Shown here piece by piece: positions 35,665 through 44,838 of a stretch of 64,000 nt of DNA. The DNA is from Acidiferrum sp963771295. Lineage in GTDB: Bacteria; Acidobacteriota; Terriglobia; Acidiferrales; UBA7541. Every line of letters starts with the position of its first letter. Position 1 is the stretch's first letter. The notes under the pieces are model-generated. The model was not told the origin of the DNA. It saw only the letters and a list, made by a program, of their open reading frames with translations, and did not search any database. The stretch lies in assembly GCA_963771295.1 (NCBI GenBank), contig CAVYTB010000017.1, positions 248,001 through 312,000 on the forward strand, read 5' to 3'. The translations under genes and the position numbers were made by a program.

Positions 35665-37929
35665 CTACGCGAGGCCCGCTTTTGTCAGGGGCATTTCCCG
35701 GATGCGCTTGCCTGTGGCGGTGAAAATCGCGTTGTACAAAGCGGGCGCGAATGGTGGCAGTCCCGGCTCGCCGATACCGGCAGGCGGCGCATCGCTCTCC
35801 ACGATGTGAATGTTGGTGACGCGAGGCGCGACGTTCATTCGCGCCACCTGGAAACTGTCGAAGTTGGATTGATCAATCACACCGTTGGTCGCGCTGATCT
35901 CGCCATAGAAGGCGATGCTCGTTCCCATCACGGCCGCGCCCTCGAACTGTTGGCGCACCGTGGTCGGATTCACGATCGTGCCTGCATCCAAGGCCATGTC
36001 TACCTGCTGGATGATCACCTTGTTCTCTTTCACCTCAGCCTGAACCACCGTCGCCACATATGTCAGGAAGCTACGATGAACGGCGATGCCCATGCCGAAT
36101 CCGTTGCCGAGTTTTTGTTTGCCCCAGCCCGATCGCTCCGCCGCCAGCTGCACCACGCGGCGGAATCGGGCGATGTCGATGGGATATTGGGCATAATCGC
36201 CGTCGTAGTTCGTGTAATCCTTTGCCAGCTGATCCTTGGGCAAAATTCCGCCCGGCCCCAGCAAAGCGAGCAGGTATTCGACTTGATCCTTGCCGGCGGC
36301 GTTAGCCAATTCACCAACAAACGAGTGGATGCCGTAGGCATGATAAATATTGGCGACGGACCGCAACCATCCGATGCGCGTGTGGGCAGGCGCTGGTCCA
36401 TTTTCGGCGCGTTGATTCGGAACGGCGAAAGGCAGATCGCTGAAGCCAAGACCAATTTCTCCGGCGTCTGCATACTCACCTTTGGCATCGAACGTCGACG
36501 CGATGGGGGGAAAGACGCTGCGCTGCAGCCAGGCCGTAGGCATGCCGTCTGCGCCGAGCGAAGCTTTGAAATACATTGCGGCTACGGAATGGAACGCATC
36601 GAAATGGATATCGTCTTCGCGGGTCCAGACCACTTTCACAGGCCTGCTGGTCTTCTTTGAGAGCACCGCCGCTTCGACAATGAAGTCCGGGAAGGATTTG
36701 CGGCCGAAAGCTCCGCCTAACAGCGTTACGTTCACCGTGACATCTTCCTTTTTTATGCCCACTGCTGCGGCAATAGCTTCTTGAGCGCCCTGAGGATTTT
36801 GTGTCGGAGCCCAAGCCTCTACTTTTCCATCGCGATACACGGCTAATGCTGCCGGCGGCTCCATCGCGGCGTGTGCCAGCATCGGCGCATAATAACCGGC
36901 TTCAATGATTCTTCCGCCTTTGGCAAACGCCGCATCCACGTCCCCATTTTCGCGTACGACTTTTCCGGGCTTTCGCGCCGTGTCTTCCAGGTATTTTCGA
37001 TAGGTGTCGGAAGTCCACACATCGTGCTCGCTCTTCGTCCACTCAATCTTCAGTTTCTTTTTGCCCTGAAACGCCGCATAGGTGCTGTCGGCAATTACGG
37101 CGACGCCGCCCAGCGCTTGCATATTCACCGGCGGCTTAAACCCGTCAATCGTTACAGTCTGCTTGACTCCCGTCACTTTCAGCGCCGCGGAGTCGTCTAC
37201 ACTCTTCACTGCGCTGCCGAACACCGGCGGGTGCACCACGGATGCGAAGAGCATTCCATCCATCTTTGCGTCTTGACCGTAAATCGCCTTGCCCGTGGAC
37301 ATATCCTTTAGGTCATAGGCGGGCGCGGCTTTGCCGATATAGACCCAGTCTTTCCTCGGCTTCAATTGCAATTCTTCCTTTTTGGGGACCGGCAACTTGG
37401 CCGCTGCGGAAGCCAATTCACCGTAACCCAGTTTTTTCCCGCTGGACTTATGCACGACTGTGTTTGTCTGGGTGGCGCACTCTTTCTCGGGTACGTTCCA
37501 TTGTTGGGCGGCCGCGCGGACCAGCATCAAACGCGCGCTGCCACCCGCTTCGCGAAGCGTATCGAAGAAACTTCGTACGGAGTGCGAACCGTCGGTGTCC
37601 TGATCGCCGTATTTTTCATTTCCTGTTGCCTGAACGACCTTAACTTTGCTCCAGTCGGCATCCAATTCATCGGCCACAATTCGCGGAAGGCCCGTACGAT
37701 TGCCGCTTCCCATCTCAGATCGGCCCACCACAATATAGACCGTGCCATCCGTGGCGATTGCGACGAAGGCGTTGGGCTGAAGTGCAGCCGCCGTCATCGG
37801 ATTGCCACCGACTGGCGTCTCGGCTCCCAGCAAACTCTCGGGCAGAACACGCACGCCCAAAACCAGAGCACCAGTTCCCACCAGACCCTTCAGAAACCCG
37901 CGTCGGCTTACATTTTCGAGTTGAATCAT
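35665..37929 (-). CDS. Molybdopterin-binding dehydrogenase large subunit (isoquinoline 1-oxidoreductase beta / xanthine dehydrogenase family), Tat-exported
   Basis: 754 aa from the ATG at 37929, with AGGTGAG upstream and directly followed by the Tat signal SRRGFLKGLVGTGALVLG. The upstream in-frame start at 38064 would bury that signal and is rejected. Family motifs: GRSEMGSGNRTGLPRIVADEL, QNPQGAQEA, LLGGAFGRKSFPDF and the Mo-site Glu loop AGIGEPGLPPFAPAL near the C-terminus. It oxidises an aldehyde, alcohol or N-heterocycle in the periplasm. The usual 2Fe-2S partner (IorA-like) is not adjacent; the neighbours are unrelated. The electron acceptor and substrate are unknown. Confidence 0.87.
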   Translation of the reverse strand: MIQLENVSRRGFLKGLVGTGALVLGVRVLPESLLGAETPVGGNPMTAAALQPNAFVAIATDGTVYIVVGRSEMGSGNRTGLPRIVADELDADWSKVKVVQATGNEKYGDQDTDGSHSVRSFFDTLREAGGSARLMLVRAAAQQWNVPEKECATQTNTVVHKSSGKKLGYGELASAAAKLPVPKKEELQLKPRKDWVYIGKAAPAYDLKDMSTGKAIYGQDAKMDGMLFASVVHPPVFGSAVKSVDDSAALKVTGVKQTVTIDGFKPPVNMQALGGVAVIADSTYAAFQGKKKLKIEWTKSEHDVWTSDTYRKYLEDTARKPGKVVRENGDVDAAFAKGGRIIEAGYYAPMLAHAAMEPPAALAVYRDGKVEAWAPTQNPQGAQEAIAAAVGIKKEDVTVNVTLLGGAFGRKSFPDFIVEAAVLSKKTSRPVKVVWTREDDIHFDAFHSVAAMYFKASLGADGMPTAWLQRSVFPPIASTFDAKGEYADAGEIGLGFSDLPFAVPNQRAENGPAPAHTRIGWLRSVANIYHAYGIHSFVGELANAAGKDQVEYLLALLGPGGILPKDQLAKDYTNYDGDYAQYPIDIARFRRVVQLAAERSGWGKQKLGNGFGMGIAVHRSFLTYVATVVQAEVKENKVIIQQVDMALDAGTIVNPTTVRQQFEGAAVMGTSIAFYGEISATNGVIDQSNFDSFQVARMNVAPRVTNIHIVESDAPPAGIGEPGLPPFAPALYNAIFTATGKRIREMPLTKAGLA

Positions 37930-38109
37930 CGGCTCACCTGGCTCATTTCGACGAAAATCACCCAAATACCGCCTAGGTATGCCCTCTATCCTACCTACAA
38001 TCCGATTCGTTGCAAGTCCGCGAGGGGCGGGCGCAGAGATCTGCAGCACACGACACATTTGCACACACTGGGGCCGTGACGTCCATTCTTTCTCCCGGTT
38101 GCTTAGAGG

Positions 38110-39138
38110 CTAGATGGTCTTTTCCGAAATGAGTACCTGCTCTGGCATTTCGGGTATCGGATGAAGAGTGGTTTTTGCGAAGCCGGCGCTTTGAAACATC
38201 TTGTCATATTCCGAAAGGGTGTAAGCGTCTCCCGCGTCCGTGCCCGCGAGCATCAGCAGGCTAAATCCCGCGGCCGTGGGCGGCGAGATGCGATCTTCGT
38301 TGGGCACAAATTCCAGCGTGATGGCCTTGCCATTGGGTTTCAGCGCCTGGTGGACGCGCCGCATCAACTGGACGCAGGTGGGCTTATCGAAGTGGTGGAA
38401 AATGTTTGTCAGCAGAACCAGGTCATAGCCGTCGCCAAGATCCGCGTCGAACGCGCTTCCGGCGCGCGCCTCGTAACGGTTCGCAACACCTATTTTCGCC
38501 GCGTTTTCTTTAGCTACTTCCAACACTGCCGGCCAATCGACGGCAGTGATGTGCGCTTGCGCGTTCTGCTGAGCGAGCGTGATCCCATACATCCCGTGCC
38601 CCGCGGCAATGTCCAGCACGCGCCAAGGACGGCCTTCTGGCGCGCCCAGAAGTTGCGCGATGAAGAGAGCCGCGGGAATGGTGAGCGGCGCCATCGACCG
38701 GGCGAAGGATACCCAGAGCTCATCGTCAGGAGCCTTGTTGTGGCCATTCTCTCCCGCCGTTCCGCCGCGCCGCACTGCTTCCGTGAGCTTTCTGAAATTG
38801 TCGTAGTGACGTTCGTTCGCCAGGAATCCGACCATGGTGCCCATGTAGGCTCGCGAGTGCTTGCTAAGAAATAGCGCCGCATCGGGCGTCAACGAATAGC
38901 TGCCATTCTCTTTTTTCAGGAATCCGAGGATGGCCAGATAATCGCACAATATGCGTACTCCACGGGTCGAAGCCTTCACGCGTTCCGCGATATCTTCCGC
39001 ATGGTGCTTTCCTTCATCGATCGCGGTGAAGAGGTCCAGTTCGATGGCGGTTTTCAGCGCAGCCGTATGATGGTGCGCGTTCAGAGTATTGAAAATGTGT
39101 TCGGGAGACGGACGAAGTGACGGGGAAACAGTAGCCAT
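38110..39138 (-). CDS. SAM-dependent O-methyltransferase family 2
   Basis: 342 aa. An N-terminal winged-helix dimerisation domain (residues 1-100: HIFNTLNAHHHTAALKTAIE, GVRILCDYLAILGFLKK) is followed by a class I methyltransferase: VLDIAAGHGMYGITLAQ is motif I, LLTNIFHHFD is motif IV, and GKAITLEFVPNEDRIS matches motif V. Plant COMT, hydroxyneurosporene and acetylserotonin methyltransferases have this layout. Its substrate is not predicted. It does not look co-transcribed with the downstream molybdopterin gene (about 180 bases away). Confidence 0.85.
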   Translation of the reverse strand: MATVSPSLRPSPEHIFNTLNAHHHTAALKTAIELDLFTAIDEGKHHAEDIAERVKASTRGVRILCDYLAILGFLKKENGSYSLTPDAALFLSKHSRAYMGTMVGFLANERHYDNFRKLTEAVRRGGTAGENGHNKAPDDELWVSFARSMAPLTIPAALFIAQLLGAPEGRPWRVLDIAAGHGMYGITLAQQNAQAHITAVDWPAVLEVAKENAAKIGVANRYEARAGSAFDADLGDGYDLVLLTNIFHHFDKPTCVQLMRRVHQALKPNGKAITLEFVPNEDRISPPTAAGFSLLMLAGTDAGDAYTLSEYDKMFQSAGFAKTTLHPIPEMPEQVLISEKTI

Positions 39139-39274
39139 GAGCGCGTGGCTCCTCTCCGAAAATTGAACCTCAACATTTTAGACGCACTTCGCCGCGCTTG
39201 CGTCACGTAATATGATTGCTCGAGCAGTGGGCGGCTGGCATACTCTTGTCCCGCGGCACAAAGGATTCTCTTCG

Positions 39275-40003
39275 ATGAAACGCGAATATCACCGCTGGCA
39301 TTCTCCCCGGCTGGGGCTGGAACTTGGCGTCGTCGCCTATGGCCACTGGGGACCGCCGATGCTGGGATTTCCCACTAGTGCCGGAGACGAGTGGGAACTG
39401 GAAGGGCAGGGAATGGCAGCTGCGCTCGCGGAGTTCATCGACGCCGGGCGAATCAAATTCTTCACCGTAAATTCCATCAACGGCTTGAGCTTTTATAACA
39501 AAGGCGCTCACCCGTTTCATCGCAGCTACGTGCAATCGGTTTTCGATTCGTACCTTTGTGAAGAAGTTGTGCCGTTCATCTGGAACAATTGCCAGTCGCG
39601 TATCGCCATTTCCACTATGGGCGCTTCTTTCGGGGCATATCACGCGGCGAATACGCTGTTCAAACATCCGGATATTTTCAAACGCTGCTTTGCGCTGTCT
39701 GGTGTGTACGATCTGCGAAATTTCATGGACGGGCTGTACGACGACAATTTTTACTTCAACAATCCTGTTGATTACCTCGCCAATCTCTCCGATCCTTGGT
39801 ACTTCGAGCAATACGCGTCGTGCGATATTCGCCTCGTGACCGGTACAGGGCCGTGGGAACACAGCGGTCCCACCTATCGGCTGTCCGAAGTGCTTTCCGG
39901 CAAGGGCATCCGACATTCGGTCGACAACTGGGGCCCGGAAGGCGGCCACGACTGGCCGTTCTGGAAACGCGAGATGCGGGAATATGTGGGGCGGTTGTTT
40001 TAG
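39275..40003 (+). CDS. Alpha/beta hydrolase, esterase (PF00756) family
   Basis: 242 aa from the ATG at 39275 (AAAGGA 9 bases upstream), giving MKREYHRWHSPRLG; a start at 39212 is possible. The nucleophile elbow is STMGASFGAYHA (GxSxG, Ser in GASFG), and the catalytic His is in EGGHDWPFW near the end. The esterase-D/poly(3-hydroxybutyrate) depolymerase relatives have this size. No signal peptide is seen, so it is cytoplasmic. It is divergent from the methyltransferase and converges with the M29 aminopeptidase. Confidence 0.75.
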   Translation: MKREYHRWHSPRLGLELGVVAYGHWGPPMLGFPTSAGDEWELEGQGMAAALAEFIDAGRIKFFTVNSINGLSFYNKGAHPFHRSYVQSVFDSYLCEEVVPFIWNNCQSRIAISTMGASFGAYHAANTLFKHPDIFKRCFALSGVYDLRNFMDGLYDDNFYFNNPVDYLANLSDPWYFEQYASCDIRLVTGTGPWEHSGPTYRLSEVLSGKGIRHSVDNWGPEGGHDWPFWKREMREYVGRLF

Positions 40004-40009
40004 GAATTT

Positions 40010-41035
40010 CTACTCAAGTCCCAGATGATCCATCTGGTACTGACCCTTTTCGATGACTTGGTCCTGATCGATCCAGACATCGCAATTGCGCGTGAGCACG
40101 TCGACATGCGTGCGTGATTTCCAGTTCGCATGTGTCTGGCTTCCATACGGATCGCCGAAGGCAATATGTACGCCGGGATATTTTTCATCTTGCAGCAGGA
40201 TGCCGATCATATGCGACAAACCGAGATTGGTTCCGAAGGCCAGTTCGCCCACACGATCGCTGTTTTCGTCGGTGTGGCAATAAGCCCAGAATTCTTCCTC
40301 AAGATCTTTGCGCTCGCACGAGGCGTGCTTCAGCCGCCCGCGCGCAATCTCCAGCAATAGCGGTGTTTTTTGCAGATCGCCGTACTTGCCGTTGAAATAA
40401 TCGCCAGCCGTTGCGTCGCAAACAAAAGTGCCGTCAACGGTGGCTGGAGTGGTAAAGACCTCGCCGGCCGGCAGATTGGACCAATATCTTGGGCTGATCA
40501 GTCCGCTGGTCTTCACCCAGTCCAGTTGGCGGTCAAAATGCGCGGAGAAGGAAGTCCCCGCGTCGGTCCTGACGGTCAAACTTTCCGCATGCAGCATGCG
40601 TTCACGCAACTTGTCGCTCAGGCGGTCCACCATCCGGTAATCCGTGCGCATGCCCTGCTGCATAATTTCCGGTGTTACTCCGACCATGTGCGCGTAGCGA
40701 ATCTGCCGCCGCTCAACGACTCTAACAATCGCCATCCGAGCGCCTAGTTCGCCCGGTTGCGGCGTCATGCACAGAACACCCACATCCGCGTGCTCCAGCG
40801 CTTCGAGCACCGGTTCCGGCGCATCCTTGACTGGCCTTGGTCCGAAATCTTCCAGCAACAAACCGTTGGCGTTCGCGCCGCGTTCTTTCAGCGCTTGTTC
40901 CAAGCTGGCCGCAACGCTTCTGCTGGTTTCATCGGCGATCAATGCCACTTGCTCGCCGGCACGCACATTCAGGCACACCTCGACGGCGTTTCGCGCGCCG
41001 GGCATCAGCTCATTGGGTGCGACTCCGAAGGACAT
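40010..41035 (-). CDS. M29-family (aminopeptidase T-like) metallopeptidase
   Basis: 341 aa. The N-terminal half carries VCLNVRAGEQVALIADET, and the C-terminal half carries the M29 metal ligands: ENSDRVGELAFGTN (Glu), IHIAFGDPY-like VHIAFGDPYGSQTHANW (His) and SRTHVDVLTRN (His, Asp). These exopeptidases remove N-terminal residues using one or two metal ions. It lies 45 bases after the end of the circularly permuted ATP-grasp gene on the same strand, so it could be part of that peptide-ligase operon as a maturation or recycling peptidase. Confidence 0.82.
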   Translation of the reverse strand: MSFGVAPNELMPGARNAVEVCLNVRAGEQVALIADETSRSVAASLEQALKERGANANGLLLEDFGPRPVKDAPEPVLEALEHADVGVLCMTPQPGELGARMAIVRVVERRQIRYAHMVGVTPEIMQQGMRTDYRMVDRLSDKLRERMLHAESLTVRTDAGTSFSAHFDRQLDWVKTSGLISPRYWSNLPAGEVFTTPATVDGTFVCDATAGDYFNGKYGDLQKTPLLLEIARGRLKHASCERKDLEEEFWAYCHTDENSDRVGELAFGTNLGLSHMIGILLQDEKYPGVHIAFGDPYGSQTHANWKSRTHVDVLTRNCDVWIDQDQVIEKGQYQMDHLGLE

Positions 41036-41080
41036 CCCTTTATTTTACCAAAACTCGCCGGAGAGTAAATTCCGCGCCGC

Positions 41081-42511
41081 TCAGTGTTTTTTGCCCGCAA
41101 CCTGCCGAGTGGTCTTCCTGGGCGTCACGCGAAACGACGGGATCTGCCCGCCGCCGCTGGTCACATTGGCCAGGCCGGATGAGCTCAAGCGAGTGAGGAA
41201 TCCCGCCATTTTCCCGCGGAACAGGTAGGGGGCAAAGTCCACCAGCATGTTCTGGAATTTCACCTTTCCTCCTGTTCCGATCATGGGGAATTCGCTGCGG
41301 TTGATGGGTATACGTTGCTGCACGATCCAGCAGCCATGAGCTTGAGCCAGCTTTCCGCCGGGCAATGACTGCTCCAAGGCCTTGTCCCAGTCTTTGGCTT
41401 TTACTTCCCATCCCAGCGTCACGCCCATGCCGCCATACTCATCGCTGGGCTTCAGCACCAACTCCTCGCGATTTTTGCGAATGTAGTCGAGCAACTCAAT
41501 GGACTCGCCGTTGTAATCGCTCCTGACGTCTTCCACGACGCGCGTCCAAGGCACATGCGCGTGAATGATCCCTCGTTCTTCGGGAGAAAAGAGCGCGGCG
41601 TTTTTCTCGTCGGTCAGCACTGCGAAGAACGCCTTGACGTGAGGGATTTTGCATCTGAAATTGTTGGCCACGCAAACCGCGCCCGATGAATACGCCTTCA
41701 CCAGGGCCTCGCACTCCTTCGGGCGAGCCACGATGTCGTTGATCAGCACGCGGCGGTACAAAAGTTCAATCTTCTTGCCTTTGGCTGCAAGCCGCCGCCC
41801 GTCGAATTCCAATTCTCTGGGGTCAGCCAGGACCACCGGCACGCCCATCTTTTCAAATCGCGCCTTCAGGATTTCGAATTCGCTCCACGTTGGCACTTCT
41901 TTCCAGTCCACTATGGCCATCTGCGGCCGGTGAGATTTTCCTCCCCAATCGATATAGGACCGGATCAGCGCGTCGAGCAGTTTGGCGCTGAGCGGATAGT
42001 TGTGGACCTCAAACTTTTTCTTGAATTCGTGCATTACCGGCAATTGCTGGAATATTTCCGAAATCGTTTCCGAGTAGCCGGCTCCGGCGGGTGATTCGCC
42101 ATTATACTCAGCGAATTTCAGGGAATCGGGAAGCAGGAACGCGTCGAGGCGCGAAGCAGTGCTTGCCGGACCGTAGCCCGTGGCCATTCGCGCGAGGCGC
42201 TCTTCCTCGGGCCGCAAGTGGAATTGCTGGAACAGCGAATTGTCTTCCAAAGCCGCCATGGTGACGCGCTCGGCCACGGCTGCAATGGTTTCGGCGACAC
42301 GTCGCACGCGCTCTTCGTCCTGCGGCGAAAGGAAGAAGGGCCGCAAGAACGGGCAGTGCACCCTGCGTCCAAATGTAAGTTTGGCGCTGCGCACCTGCAC
42401 CAGGAATTTCTTGGCTAAAGCAGGAGACTTCTTGACGGCGGGCCGCAGTAGGCCGTCCCACTGCGCGACTGGATCACTCGCCAATTGCTTTCTCGACTTG
42501 CCGGACTTCAT
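41081..42511 (-). CDS. Circularly permuted ATP-grasp ligase
   Basis: 476 aa. Conserved features of the CP_ATPgrasp type: LKFAEYNGESPAGAGYSE (about 130-148), VVLADPRELEFDGRRL, PSDEYGGMGVTLGWEV and WIVQQRIPI. The family forms amide bonds by way of acyl phosphates, and in other clusters works with GCS2 and transglutaminase-like genes. The C-terminal 30 residues are basic. The ATG overlaps the previous gene's TGA (ATGA), so the two ATP-grasp proteins are probably made together. Substrate unknown. Confidence 0.82.
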   Translation of the reverse strand: MKSGKSRKQLASDPVAQWDGLLRPAVKKSPALAKKFLVQVRSAKLTFGRRVHCPFLRPFFLSPQDEERVRRVAETIAAVAERVTMAALEDNSLFQQFHLRPEEERLARMATGYGPASTASRLDAFLLPDSLKFAEYNGESPAGAGYSETISEIFQQLPVMHEFKKKFEVHNYPLSAKLLDALIRSYIDWGGKSHRPQMAIVDWKEVPTWSEFEILKARFEKMGVPVVLADPRELEFDGRRLAAKGKKIELLYRRVLINDIVARPKECEALVKAYSSGAVCVANNFRCKIPHVKAFFAVLTDEKNAALFSPEERGIIHAHVPWTRVVEDVRSDYNGESIELLDYIRKNREELVLKPSDEYGGMGVTLGWEVKAKDWDKALEQSLPGGKLAQAHGCWIVQQRIPINRSEFPMIGTGGKVKFQNMLVDFAPYLFRGKMAGFLTRLSSSGLANVTSGGGQIPSFRVTPRKTTRQVAGKKH

Positions 42512-43518
42512 CGCGTGGTTGTTCCTGCAGAAGGTGCTTTTGTTGCTTGGGCAGCGCGCGCGGCTCCGGTGAATCCAGCCGGCGCTCCAATGCCCAGCAT
42601 TTCTTCCCAGCGGGGCCAGGTATTCGGGATGTTGCCGTTGAGAGCGCGATCGATTACCAGCCGCGCCATTTTCTCGACGACATGCTCAAAATAGAACGGC
42701 GTAATGCGGTCGCGTTCAAAGTCCGGTGCGGGATTCAGGAAGTCAATGGCGTAAGGCACGTCATCCTTGATCGCGAATTCGATGGTGTTCATCTCGTAGC
42801 CCAACGCCAGGTTGATCGTTTGTGCGTCTTTCACCACCCGCGCTCCCAATTCCGGTGACAAATATTTGTGCTCGACGATGTAGCGGCGCTCTTTGGGGTC
42901 ATACGCCACCGGCAAAATGTCGGTTTTGCCGAAGGTAAAGCACCGCACGTATTGGTTGAAGTCGATAAATTCCTGCAGCGTCATGCAGTAGGGAGAAGTT
43001 TTGTCGTAGGCTTCGAGTAATTCTTTTTTGTCGTGAACTTTATATACGTGTTTCCAGCCGCCGCCGGAGAACGGTTTCAGAATCGCCGGCCGGCCCACAT
43101 AATCAAGCAACGCATCCCAGTCCACGGGATAATGCAAATTTCGTAGAGACTCCGAATTGATATCAACGTCCGCGGGATATCCTTTTTGTGGCAAGAGTAC
43201 GGTTTTAGGAATCGCAAGGCCGAGCTTCGCAGCCGCGGCATAGTTAAAAAATTTGTCGTCCGCCGTCCACCAGAAGGGATTGTTGATCACATATGTCCCT
43301 TGCAGCGCGGCATGTTTCAGATAGCCGCGGTAGTACTCCACTTCGTGGGAGATGCGGTCGACAATTACACGAAATTCCGCTGCCTCTCCCATCTTTGTTC
43401 CGCCCAACTTCACAAACTCCGCGGTGACGCCGTCTTTCTTACCAAGCAAATTCACACGTGCAAGGAACGCCGGAGGAAAACTGAATTCCCGTCCGCACAT
43501 CAGCCCTACTCTTGCCAT
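42508..43518 (-). CDS. ATP-grasp domain ligase
   Basis: 336 aa from the ATG at 43518 with AAAGGAGGAATCC just upstream; a start 42 bases earlier lacks this. The ATP-grasp fold is visible: GRPAILKPFSGGGWKHVYKV (Gly-rich ATP loop, about residues 155-175), LQEFIDFNQYVRCFTFG and NTIEFAIKDDVPYAIDFLNPAPDF (Mg-binding acidic residues and Asn). It would activate a carboxylate with ATP and join it to an amine. It lies 38 bases after the GCS2 gene and overlaps the permuted ATP-grasp gene. Confidence 0.82.
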   Translation of the reverse strand: MARVGLMCGREFSFPPAFLARVNLLGKKDGVTAEFVKLGGTKMGEAAEFRVIVDRISHEVEYYRGYLKHAALQGTYVINNPFWWTADDKFFNYAAAAKLGLAIPKTVLLPQKGYPADVDINSESLRNLHYPVDWDALLDYVGRPAILKPFSGGGWKHVYKVHDKKELLEAYDKTSPYCMTLQEFIDFNQYVRCFTFGKTDILPVAYDPKERRYIVEHKYLSPELGARVVKDAQTINLALGYEMNTIEFAIKDDVPYAIDFLNPAPDFERDRITPFYFEHVVEKMARLVIDRALNGNIPNTWPRWEEMLGIGAPAGFTGAARAAQATKAPSAGTTTR

Positions 43519-43556
43519 GGATTCCTCCTTTTGCTGGAACTTCCCCTTTGGAACGA

Positions 43557-44696
43557 TCAATGCACGGTGTTTGCCGTATGCGAGAGGCCATCGACAGAAC
43601 TGGAGCGAGTCTCTTCTACCAGGTGGCGAACTACTTGCTTCAGATCGCCGGTCTGTTGATAGACGCGCAGCTGGCGTTCAGCGCTGGTTCCCTCATTCAG
43701 GATGGTGTGCACATATTCGACGGCGCTGCGACTGCCTAATTCGTCGACCACGTCATCGACAAATTCCAGCAGTTCCGGGATTAGTTCGCGCATGTGGACT
43801 TCCTGCTCCTTACCGAAATCGATTAGTTTGCCTTCAATGCCGTAGCGCGCGGCGCGCCATTTGTTTTCCTCGATCAAGGCGCGACGGTAGAGCCGCCAGC
43901 CCATATTGCCGGTGTACAAGCGGTGAATCTTGACGACGATGGCCTGCGTGAGTGCGGCGATGGCCACGGCTTCTTCCACTTTGGTGGCAACGTCGCACAT
44001 GCGAAATTCCAGGGTGCCAAAGGTGGGGTGGGGGCGCACGTCCCACCAGATTTTTTTGCCATTGTCGATGCAGTTCAGTTTAACCAGCAGATTGACAAAG
44101 TTTTCGTAGGCGCTCCAGGATCCGAACGTCTCAGGTATGCCGGTGCGCGGGAACCTGCGGAACACGGTGGTGCGAAAAGACTTCAGGCCGGTATTTCTGC
44201 CCATCCAAAAAGGCGAACTCGTCGATAGTGCCAATAAATGCGGCAGGAAATACCGCACCATGTTCATCATGTCGATAGTGGTCTGCTTGTCGGGCATGGC
44301 CACATGAATGTGCATGCCGAAAATCAGCAACGACCTGGCTAGTTGCCCCATCTCTTCCACGATGTTCTGGTAACGTTCTCCTGGAGAAATCACCTGATCG
44401 ATCCAGCTGGAAAATGGATGAGTGCCCGCGGCGGCCACATGCAATCCGGTGCTCTCCGCCGCGGAAACTAGTTCACCGCGCGTGCGATGGATCTCCAGCC
44501 GCAGTTCGCTGACGTTTTCGCAGATCTTCGTTCCAGTCTCTACGATGGACTGGTGCATCTCGCCCTTGATCTGGTCACCCAAACCGCGCGAAGCCACGGC
44601 CGACAATAGCTGCACGACGTGCGAGCGCAGTTCCAGCGTTTCTGGATCGATAATCTGGAATTCTTCTTCGACACCGATGGTGAAGCGGTGAGCCAT
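43557..44696 (-). CDS. Carboxylate-amine ligase, GCS2/YbdK family
   Basis: 379 aa, typical of YbdK-like GCS2 proteins. FTIGVEEEFQIIDPETLEL is the N-terminal catalytic strand with Glu ligands, IFGMHIHVAM carries the conserved His, and GRNTGLKSFRTTVFRRFPRTG and LEFRMCDVATKVEEAVAIAA are family blocks. The fold is that of glutamate-cysteine ligase/glutamine synthetase. It may make a gamma-glutamyl or other amide. It heads a minus-strand operon of two ATP-grasp ligases and probably the M29 peptidase, which suggests assembly of a small peptide or conjugate. Confidence 0.88.
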   Translation of the reverse strand: MAHRFTIGVEEEFQIIDPETLELRSHVVQLLSAVASRGLGDQIKGEMHQSIVETGTKICENVSELRLEIHRTRGELVSAAESTGLHVAAAGTHPFSSWIDQVISPGERYQNIVEEMGQLARSLLIFGMHIHVAMPDKQTTIDMMNMVRYFLPHLLALSTSSPFWMGRNTGLKSFRTTVFRRFPRTGIPETFGSWSAYENFVNLLVKLNCIDNGKKIWWDVRPHPTFGTLEFRMCDVATKVEEAVAIAALTQAIVVKIHRLYTGNMGWRLYRRALIEENKWRAARYGIEGKLIDFGKEQEVHMRELIPELLEFVDDVVDELGSRSAVEYVHTILNEGTSAERQLRVYQQTGDLKQVVRHLVEETRSSSVDGLSHTANTVH

Positions 44697-44838
44697 AGCA
44701 GGCCCTCCGGGACGTCAGTCAATTCGGGGACTTCGGAGCCAGTATCATACTCTCAGGCCGGAAAAATGGCATCCGGAAGGGCGGAGAGCATCAATTTGGC
44801 TCTGGACGGTGCCTGAGGCTCTTGGCACACTCCTCGTC

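Noticed and set aside
37930..38064. Earlier in-frame start of the molybdopterin protein
   Set aside because: It would place the Tat signal 45 residues inside the protein.
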